36,925 bases of DNA from Comamonadaceae bacterium (GTDB lineage Bacteria > Pseudomonadota > Gammaproteobacteria > Burkholderiales > Burkholderiaceae_C), in assembly GCA_947373605.1 (NCBI GenBank), contig CANBYM010000022.1, positions 1 through 36,925 on the forward strand, written 5' to 3'. The first letter of the stretch is position 1. Each line of letters starts with the position of its first letter. Below, piece after piece: positions 24,633 to 33,930 of the stretch. Under the pieces are notes generated by a model. The model ran no database searches. It was given only the letters and a program-made list of their open reading frames with translations, and was not told the DNA's origin. The position numbers and the translations under genes were made by a program.

Positions 24633-27341
24633 TCAATTAAGAATATGCGTCACTAGCTTGAAATCAGCGTCTTCTACGTAAGGCTTGACCACAAAGCCCA
24701 GACTGCGCATGAGTTTGAGCATGCCCGCGTTGTTGGCAAGCACCAGGCCTTCCATTTCCGCAAGCCCCTTCTCACGGGCCACGTCCATGATGCTTTCCAT
24801 CAGGCGTGAGCCCAAGCCCTTGCCGTTGAAGTCATCAGCTACCACCAATGCGAACTCGCAACTCGACTGGTCCGGGTTGGTTACATAGCGCGAAACGCCG
24901 ATGATGCGCTCGGCCTCGGTGACCTCGCCGTCCGCGTCGGTAATTCGCTCATTCACCACGGCAATCAGCGCCATCTCACGATCGTAATCGATCAATGTAA
25001 AGCGCGCCAGCAGCGACGGCGGCAGCTCGGCAACACTCGATACAAAACGGAAGTAGCGACTCTCGGGCGACAACTCGCGCACCAGTCGCTTGATCATCTC
25101 GGCATCGTCGGGGTGAATGGGCCGGATGGTGTATTCGCCGCCGCCGCGCATGGGCAGCAACTGCTCGTAACGCGCAGGGTACGGCAGGATCGACAGGTGG
25201 TTGTAGGTACTCAGGCGCCCGCCAGGTGCTTGCGGTGCGCTATCAATAACGATGCGCGCATCGACCGCCACGGCGCCCGATTCATCCACGATGATGGGGT
25301 TGATGTCCATCTCGCGCAGTTGCGGCAACTCGCACACCATCTCGGAGACTCGCAGCAACACCTGCTCAAGCGCATCCATGTCCACGGCGCTGGCACCACG
25401 CCAGTCACCCAGCGTTTCGGCCACACGTGAGCGGTCTATGAGTCTGCGCGCCAAAAACTGATTGAGCGGCGGCAACTCCATGGCGCGGTCGTTGAGCAGT
25501 TCAATCATGGTGCCGCCGGCGCCGAACACGATCACCGGGCCGAAGGGTTCATCAGTCACCAGACCAACATAGATTTCTCGGCCGCGGCTCGCGTTCGCCA
25601 TTTTCTGAACGGTGACGCCGTTGATGCGCGCTTGCGGCTGCCCACGTTTGACGCGCTCGATCATCTCGTTGTAGTTGTCACGCGCGCTGGCACCGTTCAG
25701 GATGTTAAGCGCCACGCCCTGCACATCCGACTTGTGGCTGATGTCGGGCGAATCAATTTTGAGCGCCACCGGAAAGCCCAGTTGCGCGGCAATCATCATG
25801 GCCTCATTGGCACTGCGCGCAAGAATGGTGTTGGTCACCGGAATGTGGAAGCACGACAGCAGCGTCTTTGACTCCATCTCCGTGAGCACCTTGCGGCGCT
25901 CGGCCAGCACGCTCTCAATAATCAGGCGCGCGCCCTCAATATCAGGCTTGGCCAGCGCCGATAGCGGCGGCGGCGTTTGTTGCAGAAGGCGCTGGTTTTG
26001 GTAGAAGGTGGAAATATTGCCAAACGCCCCCACCGCCGCCTCAGGCGTGCGGAAGGTGGGAATGGCAGCATTGTTCAAAATGGCGCGCGCCGGACCTACC
26101 GAGGCGTCGCCCATCCAGCAGGTCAAGAGCGGCTTGCTCATACTGCTGCGCAATTTGACTAGTTCCTGTGCGACAGCATCGGGAACGGCTTGCACATCAC
26201 CCGAAGCAGCTTTGGGCGAATAGATGACCAGCACACCGTCAATGCTTCGGTCCTTGTCGGCAGCGGCAATGGCCTTCGCATAGTGCTGCGGGCTGGCATC
26301 TTCAGAAAGGTCTATCAACTCGGACAAGGTAGCCAACTCGGGCAACTGCGGTTTGAGCGCGGCGGCCGATTCTTTCGACAAAACACCGAGCTGCAAGTGA
26401 ATCTGGTTAACCCAATCGGCGGCCAGTACACCGGGCCCCCCGCCGTTGGTCACGATGGCCAGCCGTTGCCCGACAGGCCGGTAGCGCGAAGCCAGGCATT
26501 TGGCTGCCGAAAACAATTCCACAAACGAAGCAACCCGCACCGCGCCACTACGGCGCAGGGCCGCATCGAACACATCATCACTGCCCACAATCGCGCCACT
26601 ATGTGTCAGCGCAGCCGCATTACCGGCGGGCTTGCGTCCCGCCTTGAGCACGATCACCGGTTTGGCATTGGCTGCCGTGCGTAGCGCACTCATAAAGCTG
26701 CGCGCGTTGGAAATGCCTTCGAGGTAAACAATGATGCTTTGGGTGCGCGCGTCGTTGGCCAGGTAGTCCAGCACCTGCGCGATATCAACCGAGGTATTGG
26801 CTCCCAGCGAGACCACACTGGAAAAACCAACGCCGTTGCTCACCGCCCAGTCCAACATGGAAGCCGTCAGTGCGCCGGACTGCGATACCAGCGCCAGCGT
26901 GCCCGGCTTGGCCAGGGGGCCCGTAATGGCGGCGTTGAGTTTGAGCAATGGATTTTGAAAGCCCAGCGAATTGGGCCCCAGCAATTGCACGCCTTCGCGT
27001 TTCGCGATTTTCTTCAGCTCCTGCGCCTGTTCTGCGGAAATCCCGCTGGACACAATCACCGCGGTGCGACAGGCCATGCGCCCGGCAATCTCCAGTGCAG
27101 CAGGTAACTCATGGGGCTGCAACGCGATGATGGCCAGGTCAGCGCGACTCTGCGCCAGATCGGCCAGCGTGCCGGTGGTGTGCACATCCAGAAAGGTGAG
27201 CGTTCCCGAAAAATCCTGTGCGAGTAAATTGGCAGTCAGTGCGCGCGCCTGTGCTGTGTGCTGCGCTTCGTCACCGGTTTTACCGGCAAAGGCGACAACC
27301 GTTTTAGGTGCAAAAAGGGCAGTAAGGTAGTGTTTGTCCAT
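24633..27341 (-). CDS. Pat-type protein: NDP-forming acyl-CoA ligase fused to GNAT
   Basis: A 902-residue cytoplasmic fusion. Order: CoA-binding and ligase-CoA domains (about 1-460), with GPNSLGFQNP, LALVSQSGALTASMLDWAVS and ALTHSGAIVGSDD; ATP-grasp (about 480-700), with GFPVALKIDSPDISHKSDVQG; and GNAT (about 740-900), with YTIRPIHPDD, IDYDREMALIAV and VVADDFNGKGLGSRLMES. Salmonella Pat/E. coli PatZ proteins share this order; they acetylate lysines on enzymes such as acetyl-CoA synthetase. Here His247 (in ALTHSGA) sits where NDP-forming ligases carry the phosphorylated histidine; E. coli PatZ as I recall it has Asn-Thr-Thr there. So ligase activity may persist. It starts five bases after the deacetylase stop and is the last gene of that operon. 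Confidence 0.92.
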   Translation of the reverse strand: MDKHYLTALFAPKTVVAFAGKTGDEAQHTAQARALTANLLAQDFSGTLTFLDVHTTGTLADLAQSRADLAIIALQPHELPAALEIAGRMACRTAVIVSSGISAEQAQELKKIAKREGVQLLGPNSLGFQNPLLKLNAAITGPLAKPGTLALVSQSGALTASMLDWAVSNGVGFSSVVSLGANTSVDIAQVLDYLANDARTQSIIVYLEGISNARSFMSALRTAANAKPVIVLKAGRKPAGNAAALTHSGAIVGSDDVFDAALRRSGAVRVASFVELFSAAKCLASRYRPVGQRLAIVTNGGGPGVLAADWVNQIHLQLGVLSKESAAALKPQLPELATLSELIDLSEDASPQHYAKAIAAADKDRSIDGVLVIYSPKAASGDVQAVPDAVAQELVKLRSSMSKPLLTCWMGDASVGPARAILNNAAIPTFRTPEAAVGAFGNISTFYQNQRLLQQTPPPLSALAKPDIEGARLIIESVLAERRKVLTEMESKTLLSCFHIPVTNTILARSANEAMMIAAQLGFPVALKIDSPDISHKSDVQGVALNILNGASARDNYNEMIERVKRGQPQARINGVTVQKMANASRGREIYVGLVTDEPFGPVIVFGAGGTMIELLNDRAMELPPLNQFLARRLIDRSRVAETLGDWRGASAVDMDALEQVLLRVSEMVCELPQLREMDINPIIVDESGAVAVDARIVIDSAPQAPGGRLSTYNHLSILPYPARYEQLLPMRGGGEYTIRPIHPDDAEMIKRLVRELSPESRYFRFVSSVAELPPSLLARFTLIDYDREMALIAVVNERITDADGEVTEAERIIGVSRYVTNPDQSSCEFALVVADDFNGKGLGSRLMESIMDVAREKGLAEMEGLVLANNAGMLKLMRSLGFVVKPYVEDADFKLVTHILN

Positions 27342-27346
27342 CGGTC

Positions 27347-28273
27347 TTAATCAGCGCCTATGAGTGCCTTTACGTGCACACCGGCGCTACGTCCCAAAGA
27401 GCTCAGCATATAGCCACCTTCGAGGCAGGAAATGACACGACCCTGACAATGTCGTTTGGCCACCTCCATCAGGCGATGGGTGACCCATGCGTAGTCGGCC
27501 TCCACCAGACCGAGGTTGCCCATGTCGTCCTCCCGGTGGCCGTCAAATCCGGCAGAAATGTAAATCAGCTGCGGCTTGAATGCCTCCAGCGCCGGCAGCC
27601 AGCGTGATTCCACCGCCTCGCGGAACGCCTGTCCGCCGGAGCGTGGTGGCAGGCCGACGTTCACCATGTTGCCGGCCGTGCTGTTTTCACCGCTGAAGGG
27701 GTACAGGCCGGTCTCGAAGATGGAGCACATCAACACACGGGGATCGTTTTGCAATATATCTTCGCTGCCGTTGCCATGGTGCACATCAAAGTCAATCAAC
27801 GCCACGCGCTCCAGCCCGTGATGTTCCAGTGCATGCCGTATTCCTACGGCGACATTGTTGAAAAAGCAAAACCCCATGGCCGTGCGGCGCTCCGCATGGT
27901 GGCCCGGCGGGCGCACCGCGCAAAACGCCGTGGGCACACCCTGCGTGAGCACCAGGTCGGTGGCCTGCACCGCAGCGCCGGCGGCGCGCAGTGCGGCCCG
28001 CACGGTGAACGGGTTCATGCTGGTGTCGGGGTCCACGCGTGTGTAGCCCTCTTTGGGCGATGCATCCAGTATTTCCTGCACGTAGTCGGGGCTGTGCGCC
28101 CTGCACAACTGCTCGAAGGTAGCCAGCGGTGCATCGTAGCTATGCATATAGTCAAGCAGACCTTTGACCAGGAGATGGTCATTGATGGCGGTCAGGCGAT
28201 TGGGGCACTCCGGATGGTCAGGTCCCATCTCGTGGCGCGCACAGTCGGCGTGGGTTATGTAAGCACTCAGCAC
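27347..28273 (-). CDS. Histone-deacetylase-family (HDAC class II-like) amidohydrolase
   Basis: A 308-residue zinc hydrolase of the HDAC/acetylpolyamine amidohydrolase family. Signatures: HEMGPDHPECPNRLTAI, the CAVRPPGHHAE active-site segment, LIDFDVHHGNGSED (zinc Asp and His) and YISAGFDGHRED (zinc Asp). Length fits the family. The start is GTG at 28273 with GGAGC six bases upstream. It is followed after five bases by the Pat-type acyltransferase, so a lysine acylation/deacylation pair is likely, though an acetylpolyamine or small-molecule substrate is possible. Confidence 0.93.
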   Translation of the reverse strand: MLSAYITHADCARHEMGPDHPECPNRLTAINDHLLVKGLLDYMHSYDAPLATFEQLCRAHSPDYVQEILDASPKEGYTRVDPDTSMNPFTVRAALRAAGAAVQATDLVLTQGVPTAFCAVRPPGHHAERRTAMGFCFFNNVAVGIRHALEHHGLERVALIDFDVHHGNGSEDILQNDPRVLMCSIFETGLYPFSGENSTAGNMVNVGLPPRSGGQAFREAVESRWLPALEAFKPQLIYISAGFDGHREDDMGNLGLVEADYAWVTHRLMEVAKRHCQGRVISCLEGGYMLSSLGRSAGVHVKALIGAD

Positions 28274-28318
28274 GGGAGCTCCAAAATGTCAGTCTGTACA
28301 GGTTTATTCAATCCGGAC

Positions 28319-28855
28319 TCACTCGGGCGCCACCTGCAATGCCTCCAGAAAACGGGACACCATGTTGTAGGCGGCGATTACTCCAGCGAGTTCGACTTGC
28401 TGCTGCGCATCGGGCAGCACCTGCTTGAGCCTATCAAAGCAGACATTGCTTACCTGAACATTGCAGGTCATCTGGCGCGTGAAATCCAAAACCGCACGCT
28501 CCACATCGCTGAACAGCGCGATGTTTGCCAGGGCTGCCTCCACATCGTTGATCGCGTCGAGCTGGGCCTGCGTGCCACCGACCGCCAAAAATTCGGGGGC
28601 ATGCTGCACCAGTTCATAGTCCGCGCGGTTGAGCACCGCCACTACGCAAATGGCAAGTTCGCGCAGACTCGCATCAAGTGACAGGCCGGTACGCACCGCA
28701 CCCAGAAACGAATTCCAGCCCACGGCATATGCAGGACTGTTGAGCAGCATGCGGTCCAGGTTCAGCAAGGTGCCGCCACGGCGCTTTTGGATGGTGGCCA
28801 CAACCTCTTTGGGCATTAGTTGGTCATCTGGAACTTGGGGAATCCGAGGGGTCAT
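28319..28855 (-). CDS. Carboxymuconolactone decarboxylase-family protein
   Basis: A 178-residue helical protein of the CMD/AhpD superfamily (LDASLRELAICVVAVLNRADYELVQHAPEF is the core helix pair, here split as LDASLRELAICVVAVLNRA and DYELVQHAPEF). It lacks the CxxC of AhpD-type peroxidases but keeps the Glu and His. The ATG at 28855 is preferred to 28945, since the upstream residues reach into the divergent nitroreductase gene. It precedes the deacetylase by 45 bases on the same strand and is divergent from the nitroreductase gene (58-base gap). Function unknown; likely a small-molecule or thiol-related enzyme. Confidence 0.85.
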   Translation of the reverse strand: MTPRIPQVPDDQLMPKEVVATIQKRRGGTLLNLDRMLLNSPAYAVGWNSFLGAVRTGLSLDASLRELAICVVAVLNRADYELVQHAPEFLAVGGTQAQLDAINDVEAALANIALFSDVERAVLDFTRQMTCNVQVSNVCFDRLKQVLPDAQQQVELAGVIAAYNMVSRFLEALQVAPE

Positions 28856-28913
28856 GGCGCTGCTCACTGGACAGTTATAGGTGGGGCTATTCTCACGCAA
28901 GATAATCCGCACT

Positions 28914-29624
28914 ATGCGTAACCCAGGTAACCCCCTTATAAACACCGATCCGGCGGATGCCTACACACAGCTATGTTCCGACCGGCGCTCGATACGCGCT
29001 TTCCGGCCCGATGCTGTTCCCGATGAACTGCTATTGGCACTCCTGCGCAGCGCGCGACAAGCTCCCAGCGGTGCCAATTTGCAACCCGGCAGTTTTTTAC
29101 GTGTAGAGGGACAAGCGCGCCAGCGCCTGACTTCGGCACTCACACAGGCTTTTCAGAACAACCAGTTGGAGGCCGAGGATTACAGCTATTTCCCCGACCC
29201 CATGGCTTCGATATACCGGCGTAGACAAGTGGCCGCGGCGCGGGCTTTGTATGGCGCGCTTGGCATAGAACGTGATGATCGCGCCGCCCGCGACGCGCAG
29301 TTTGCGCGCAACTTTTGCTTTTTCGATGCACCCGTAGCGCTGTTGGTCACCATCGAGCGGGATATGGGTACCGGTTGCTATATGGACCTGGGCATGGCGC
29401 TCTACGGCCTGATGCTGGCGGCACAGGCACACGGGCTGGCCAGTTGTGCGATCGGCGCTTTGGCCTCGTACCCGGGGCTGATCCGCAAGACTTTGTCCCT
29501 GAGTGACAGCCACGCCATCGTCTGTGGCATCGCACTGGGGTACGCCGACCCGCACGCGCCGGTCAACCAAACCATCACGCGGCGCGCAGAGGCCGACGCC
29601 TATTTCAGAACGTTAAACGAATAA
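28914..29624 (+). CDS. Nitroreductase-family FMN oxidoreductase
   Basis: A 236-residue flavoprotein. It carries the N-terminal CSDRRSIRAFRPDAV and APSGANLQPGSF segments that bind FMN phosphate, MDLGMALYGLMLAAQAHGL, and the C-terminal IVCGIALGYADP. Such enzymes reduce nitro-compounds, quinones or enoates with NAD(P)H. The frame is open from a GTG at 28881, but the ATG at 28914 gives the usual family start. It is divergent from the CMD gene; a GATAAT at 28901-28906 lies very close to the start and is probably not the -10. TauE/SafE permease follows after 18 bases. Confidence 0.9.
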   Translation: MRNPGNPLINTDPADAYTQLCSDRRSIRAFRPDAVPDELLLALLRSARQAPSGANLQPGSFLRVEGQARQRLTSALTQAFQNNQLEAEDYSYFPDPMASIYRRRQVAAARALYGALGIERDDRAARDAQFARNFCFFDAPVALLVTIERDMGTGCYMDLGMALYGLMLAAQAHGLASCAIGALASYPGLIRKTLSLSDSHAIVCGIALGYADPHAPVNQTITRRAEADAYFRTLNE

Positions 29625-29642
29625 CGGACACAATCGCTCCCC

Positions 29643-30407
29643 ATGTTATTTGCATTCATCGTTGTCGCCGGCTTCTGGGCCGGACTCCAAAATTCCCTGG
29701 CCGGCGGCGGCTCTTTCATCACTTTGCCGGTGCTCATGTTTTCCGGAATGAGTCCGCTGGCCGCCAACATTACCTCGTCGGTGGCCTTGTTCCCAGGACA
29801 AGTGTCGTCAGGCTTTGCGGGTCGCAAGCTGGTGAGTGGGACCGGCAACCTGTCGTTCCGTGGCCTTTTCATCGTCAGCATCGCGGGGGCCATCGTGGGA
29901 GCGCTGCTGCTGCTTAACACACCTTCGTCGGTTTTTACCGCGCTGGTGCCCTGGCTGGTGTTGTTTGCCACAGCGGTGTTTGCCTGGGGCAGCTTTCGCC
30001 GCAAACCGGCACCTTCTCCAACGGCGGATATTGCGGGCTCCAGCGCGCTGTTGGGCGCCAGGACAGCTGCATTCACGCAATTTGTCATCGCCATTTATGG
30101 CGGCTACTTCGGCGGCGGTATCGGCTTTTTGATGCTGGCCGCGCTAACGCTGGCGGGACTACCCATGCGCAATGCCGGTGCCACCAAAAACGCGCTGGCG
30201 GGCGTGATGAATGCCTCCGCAGTCGCCATGTTGGTAACTTCCCCCCAAGTGCACTGGGCGCAGGCCGTTGCGCTGGGTGCTGGCGCCATTGCAGGAGGGC
30301 TATGTGGCAGTTGGGCTTTGCACCGCGTCAACGACAAGCTGCTGCGCACAGTTATCGTTGCCATTGGTGTGGCGCTCACGGTGGGCTTGTTCCTGAAGCC
30401 GCTGTAA
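29643..30407 (+). CDS. TauE/SafE-family sulfite/anion exporter
   Basis: A 254-residue inner-membrane protein with about eight hydrophobic segments (for example MLFAFIVVAGFWAGL, GLFIVSIAGAIVGALLLL, VALGAGAIAGGLCGSWAL). Family signatures are QNSLAGGGSFITLPVL near the N-terminus and the second-half repeat YGGYFGGGIGFLMLAAL. TauE/SafE proteins export sulfite, sulfonates or related anions. It lies 18 bases after the nitroreductase gene; the ribosome binding site is weak. The substrate is not deducible here. Confidence 0.9.
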   Translation: MLFAFIVVAGFWAGLQNSLAGGGSFITLPVLMFSGMSPLAANITSSVALFPGQVSSGFAGRKLVSGTGNLSFRGLFIVSIAGAIVGALLLLNTPSSVFTALVPWLVLFATAVFAWGSFRRKPAPSPTADIAGSSALLGARTAAFTQFVIAIYGGYFGGGIGFLMLAALTLAGLPMRNAGATKNALAGVMNASAVAMLVTSPQVHWAQAVALGAGAIAGGLCGSWALHRVNDKLLRTVIVAIGVALTVGLFLKPL

Positions 30408-30515
30408 GGGTCGTTTACGGTCCCGACATGGACCAATTTGGGGGGCTTTAGACCTGCCTCAATGGATTCGGCGCTTTTACGGTTATCGTCAGGCGTAAAT
30501 AAAGTTACTGGTTAC

Positions 30516-32903
30516 ATGCTGGAGCCACTTAAGACGCCCCCTATCGAGCAAGATACGTTGACGCTTGCGTTAGCGCGGGAGTTTTTTCACCGCACCAGCA
30601 CCGCGGCTCCCATAGCACTGCTCAGTATTGTCGCAGTCCTGGTTCCCAACTGGCAAGGTGCCGACCGCAAGCTGCTGTTGCTTTGGAGCGTGCTGCTGTG
30701 TACGCCGCTTTGCATCAGTGCCGTTCACGGGCGAAGGGCCCTGAAAGCGCTGGAGTGCGGCGCGCGGGCTGACATCCTGGTAAATCGAGAATGCATTCTG
30801 GCGGCCATTTGCGGTGCGGCTTGGGGCCTGATGCCCCTGATGGCAGACACCGGCGCACTGGATGCACTGTTTTACTACCGGGTTATTGTTTTTTGCATCA
30901 CCATTGTTTTTGTACTTCCCGTGCTGGGCTATTTTTTGCGCGTCTGGCTGACTTATACCGGCCTGATGTGGGTGGTCATGTTGGGTGTGCTGGTGTATTT
31001 GCCTTATACGGCGCCGATACGTGCCACGTTAATACTGTCACTCCTGATATACGCCTTTATGGCCTTGTGTGTCGCAGTGATGGACAACCGCAGAACGATT
31101 GCCGCCTTGCGTGACAACCTGGCCGTCAAACTGTTGTCGCAGGATCTCGCAATGCGTGAACAGGCACTGCAACAACGGGTGAAAGAACAAACCGCAGAAT
31201 TGACGCGTACGGTGGAAAGTCTGCGCGAGCAGGAAGTACTGCTAAGCAACTCACAACAAATGGCGCGTGTGGGCTATTTCGTTTTCAATACCCAAACACG
31301 CCAGTTCCGTACCTCGCCGGTACTCGACCAGATACTGGGTTTGACGGATGCCGCACCGCGCACTTTTGCCAGTTGGCTTAAGCGCATCCACCCGGAACAC
31401 CAAGAGCGCATCAGCCGCGCAACAGCGCAGGTCCCGGCTAGTCCCGACGCGATGGAGCTGACCTACCCGATTGTGAGCAGTACCGACGGCGCCACACGCT
31501 GGGTGCGCTCCAACTCACAGCTCGAAAGAAACACGGATGGCAGTATCAAAAGCTGGTTCGGCAACTTGCAGGACATCACCGAGCACAAAGAGGCGCAGGA
31601 CAAAATACACGCACTGGCTTATTATGACCCGCTCACGCAACTCGCCAACCGCCGCTTGCTGCAGGACCGGCTGGAGCAGGCACTGCTGACCAGCCGGCGC
31701 AGCCTGAGCCACGGCGCGCTGCTGATGCTGGATCTGGACAACTTCAAAAGTATTAACGACACCCGCGGTCACGCCCTGGGTGATTTGCTGTTGGTCGAGG
31801 TTGCCAGACGCATTGGCGCCTGTCTGCGCAAGGTGGATTCCGTGGCGCGCATTGGCGGTGACGAGTTTGTAGTCACCCTGGAAAATCTGGGGCAGGACCG
31901 GGAGCAAGCGGCAACACTTGCCGCCCACCTCGCTGAGAAATTGCGACTCGCGTTGCAGTTGCCATATGCACTGGAAGCGCAGATCTTTCACTCTTCCACC
32001 AGCATCGGGATTACGCTGTTCCAGAAGCAGGATACTGACTTTCAAAACCTGCTACGGCAGGCGGACCTCGCGCTTTACCAAGCCAAAGATTCGGGACGCA
32101 ACTCCATCCGAATGTTTGAACACTCCATGCAGGAGGCGGTGGACCGCAAAGCGGAGCGGGAGGTAGGCCTGCGCAATGCCATTGCCAACCATGAACTGAC
32201 CTTGTACTACCAGCCGCAGGTCGATCAGGCGGGCAATGTCACCGGGGCCGAAGCGCTGCTGCGGTGGATGACTGCTGACGGCACGATGATTTCACCGGAC
32301 GATTTCATCGCGTTGGCAGAAGAGAGTGAACTGATATTGGACATTGGTGCCTGGGTCCTTGAGGCGGGTTGCGCCCAACTGAAAGTCTGGCAGGGCCACC
32401 CCGACACCCGGCACCTGCAACTGGCCATCAATGTGAGTGCGCGCCAGTTCCGCGATTCCGAATTTGAAGCGCAATTGGCGCAGGTCATTGTCCGTTCCGG
32501 CATTGATGCCACCGGCCTCAAACTCGAACTGACCGAGAGCATGGTGCTGCAGGACGTAGTGATGGTGGTGCAGCGCATGCACGCGCTGCGCCGCTGCGGC
32601 TTGAAGTTCGCGCTCGATGATTTTGGTACTGGCTACTCGTCGCTTTCATATTTGCGCCAGTTGCCGCTGGACCAGCTCAAAATCGACCAGAGCTTTGTGC
32701 GCGATCTGGCCAACGGCTCGCAAGGGCCGGCGATTCTCAAAGCCATCATCGACATGGGCAAGTCCCTTCAGCTTGAAGTGATTGCCGAGGGTGTAGAAAC
32801 GGAATCACAAAAGCATTTTCTGGCCGACAGCGGCTGCGGGCTTTTTCAAGGCTATTTGTTTGGCCGGCCGCTGCCGATTGCACAGTTTCCATTGCAGCAT
32901 TGA
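30516..32903 (+). CDS. Membrane PAS-GGDEF-EAL cyclic-di-GMP protein
   Basis: A 795-residue protein from the ATG at 30516. About six hydrophobic segments fill residues 25-205 (LLLLWSVLLCTPLCISAV, VIVFCITIVFVLPVLGYF, MWVVMLGVLVYLPY), then a coiled coil (about 210-255; LQQRVKEQTAELTRTVESLR). A PAS domain (about 260-375) leads to GGDEF (about 385-545) with ARIGGDEFVVTL intact and RxxD inhibitory site RKVD, and EAL (about 560-795) with EALLRWM, INVSARQFRD, DDFGTGYSSLSYL and EGVETE intact. Both cyclase and phosphodiesterase activities are possible. An alternative ATG at 30462 or TTG at 30438 would lengthen it; none has a clear ribosome binding site. No obvious operon partner. Confidence 0.9.
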   Translation: MLEPLKTPPIEQDTLTLALAREFFHRTSTAAPIALLSIVAVLVPNWQGADRKLLLLWSVLLCTPLCISAVHGRRALKALECGARADILVNRECILAAICGAAWGLMPLMADTGALDALFYYRVIVFCITIVFVLPVLGYFLRVWLTYTGLMWVVMLGVLVYLPYTAPIRATLILSLLIYAFMALCVAVMDNRRTIAALRDNLAVKLLSQDLAMREQALQQRVKEQTAELTRTVESLREQEVLLSNSQQMARVGYFVFNTQTRQFRTSPVLDQILGLTDAAPRTFASWLKRIHPEHQERISRATAQVPASPDAMELTYPIVSSTDGATRWVRSNSQLERNTDGSIKSWFGNLQDITEHKEAQDKIHALAYYDPLTQLANRRLLQDRLEQALLTSRRSLSHGALLMLDLDNFKSINDTRGHALGDLLLVEVARRIGACLRKVDSVARIGGDEFVVTLENLGQDREQAATLAAHLAEKLRLALQLPYALEAQIFHSSTSIGITLFQKQDTDFQNLLRQADLALYQAKDSGRNSIRMFEHSMQEAVDRKAEREVGLRNAIANHELTLYYQPQVDQAGNVTGAEALLRWMTADGTMISPDDFIALAEESELILDIGAWVLEAGCAQLKVWQGHPDTRHLQLAINVSARQFRDSEFEAQLAQVIVRSGIDATGLKLELTESMVLQDVVMVVQRMHALRRCGLKFALDDFGTGYSSLSYLRQLPLDQLKIDQSFVRDLANGSQGPAILKAIIDMGKSLQLEVIAEGVETESQKHFLADSGCGLFQGYLFGRPLPIAQFPLQH

Positions 32904-32932
32904 AGGCTTGCGCGGCTTCAATAGCCCTGCGC

Positions 32933-32949
32933 GCGCATTTATGATGCGC
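32933..32949 (+). promoter_or_regulatory. Stem-loop abutting the MYG1-like start codon
   Basis: Perfect 6-bp inverted repeat GCGCAT-TTATG-ATGCGC ending one base before the ATG at 32951. No Shine-Dalgarno sequence is visible, so the hairpin may influence initiation, or be chance in GC-rich DNA. Confidence 0.35.
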
Positions 32950-32950
32950 C

Positions 32951-33922
32951 ATGGCCTATATCCCCTCCTCTCCTAAAACCATTGCCACCCACAGCGGCAG
33001 TTTTCACGCCGACGATGTGTTCGGCGTGGGCGTCATCATGGGCGTTTACCCTTCGCACTCGCTGGTGCGCACCCGCAATAACGCGCTGATTGAAGCAGCG
33101 GATTTTGCCGTGGACGTGGGCGGTATCTGGGACGCTGCCAATGGCCGTTATGACCACCACCAGCGCGGCTTTGACGGTGCACGTGCACCGCGCTCTTCCG
33201 ACGCATTGCGTGTGACCTACGCCAGCGCGGGTCTGGTGTGGGCCGCACACGGCGCAGACTATGTGCAGGCATTGGCCGCGCAAGCAGGCTACACGCTGGA
33301 CGCGCAGGCGGTGGCCGACACCGTGCAAAGCATTGACGGCTCGCTGGTCCAGTACCTGGACATGGTAGACACCGGACAGGGCGATGTGGCACCGGGCCTG
33401 TTCGGGCTGTCGTCGCTGATTGCGCAACTCAACACCAACTGGATGGAAGAAAGTGGCCTGGCCGCAGAACCGAAGGCCGCGCTGCAGGAACGCCGTTTTC
33501 TGCAAGCCATCGGCATCACCCGAACCTTCCTGGACCGCGCCATCATCAAGAAAATATCGCAGGTCCGCTCGATGGACATCGTGCGCAATGCGCCGACCTT
33601 GCTGGGCGGCAAAGTCCTTCATCTGCAGGAAGGTGGAATGCCCTGGTCACGGGTAGTCGCCGAAGAAATGCCCCAGGTCATGCTGGTGATTTATCCGGAC
33701 TCCGACGGCGACCAGTACCAAGTTAAAACCGTGCCCGTTGAGCCCGGTTCGTTCACTTCGCGTATGGATTTGCCGGCCAGCTGGGCGGGCCTTCGTGATC
33801 AGGAACTGGCGGCGGTTACCGGCGTGGCAGACAGCGTTTTTTGCCATAACAACCTTTTCATTTGCGGGGCACGCAGTCTGGACGGGGCCATTCGCATGGC
33901 CGCGCTGGCACTGGCGGCCTGA
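32951..33922 (+). CDS. MYG1-family (UPF0160) DHH-type metal-dependent hydrolase
   Basis: A 323-residue soluble protein of the MYG1 family, related to DHH phosphoesterases; the eukaryotic member is a mitochondrial/nuclear 3'-5' RNA exonuclease. The N-terminal metal-binding motifs are HSGSFHADDVFGVG, VDVGG and RYDHHQRGF, and the rest follows family length (about 300-340). The bacterial substrate is unknown. Start is the ATG at 32951, next to a hairpin and with no ribosome binding site. It is convergent with the thiolase gene. Confidence 0.9.
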   Translation: MAYIPSSPKTIATHSGSFHADDVFGVGVIMGVYPSHSLVRTRNNALIEAADFAVDVGGIWDAANGRYDHHQRGFDGARAPRSSDALRVTYASAGLVWAAHGADYVQALAAQAGYTLDAQAVADTVQSIDGSLVQYLDMVDTGQGDVAPGLFGLSSLIAQLNTNWMEESGLAAEPKAALQERRFLQAIGITRTFLDRAIIKKISQVRSMDIVRNAPTLLGGKVLHLQEGGMPWSRVVAEEMPQVMLVIYPDSDGDQYQVKTVPVEPGSFTSRMDLPASWAGLRDQELAAVTGVADSVFCHNNLFICGARSLDGAIRMAALALAA

Positions 33923-33930
33923 CAAACACG

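Noticed and set aside
28901..28906. GATAAT as -10 for the nitroreductase gene
   Set aside because: Only eight bases before the start codon and no fitting -35.
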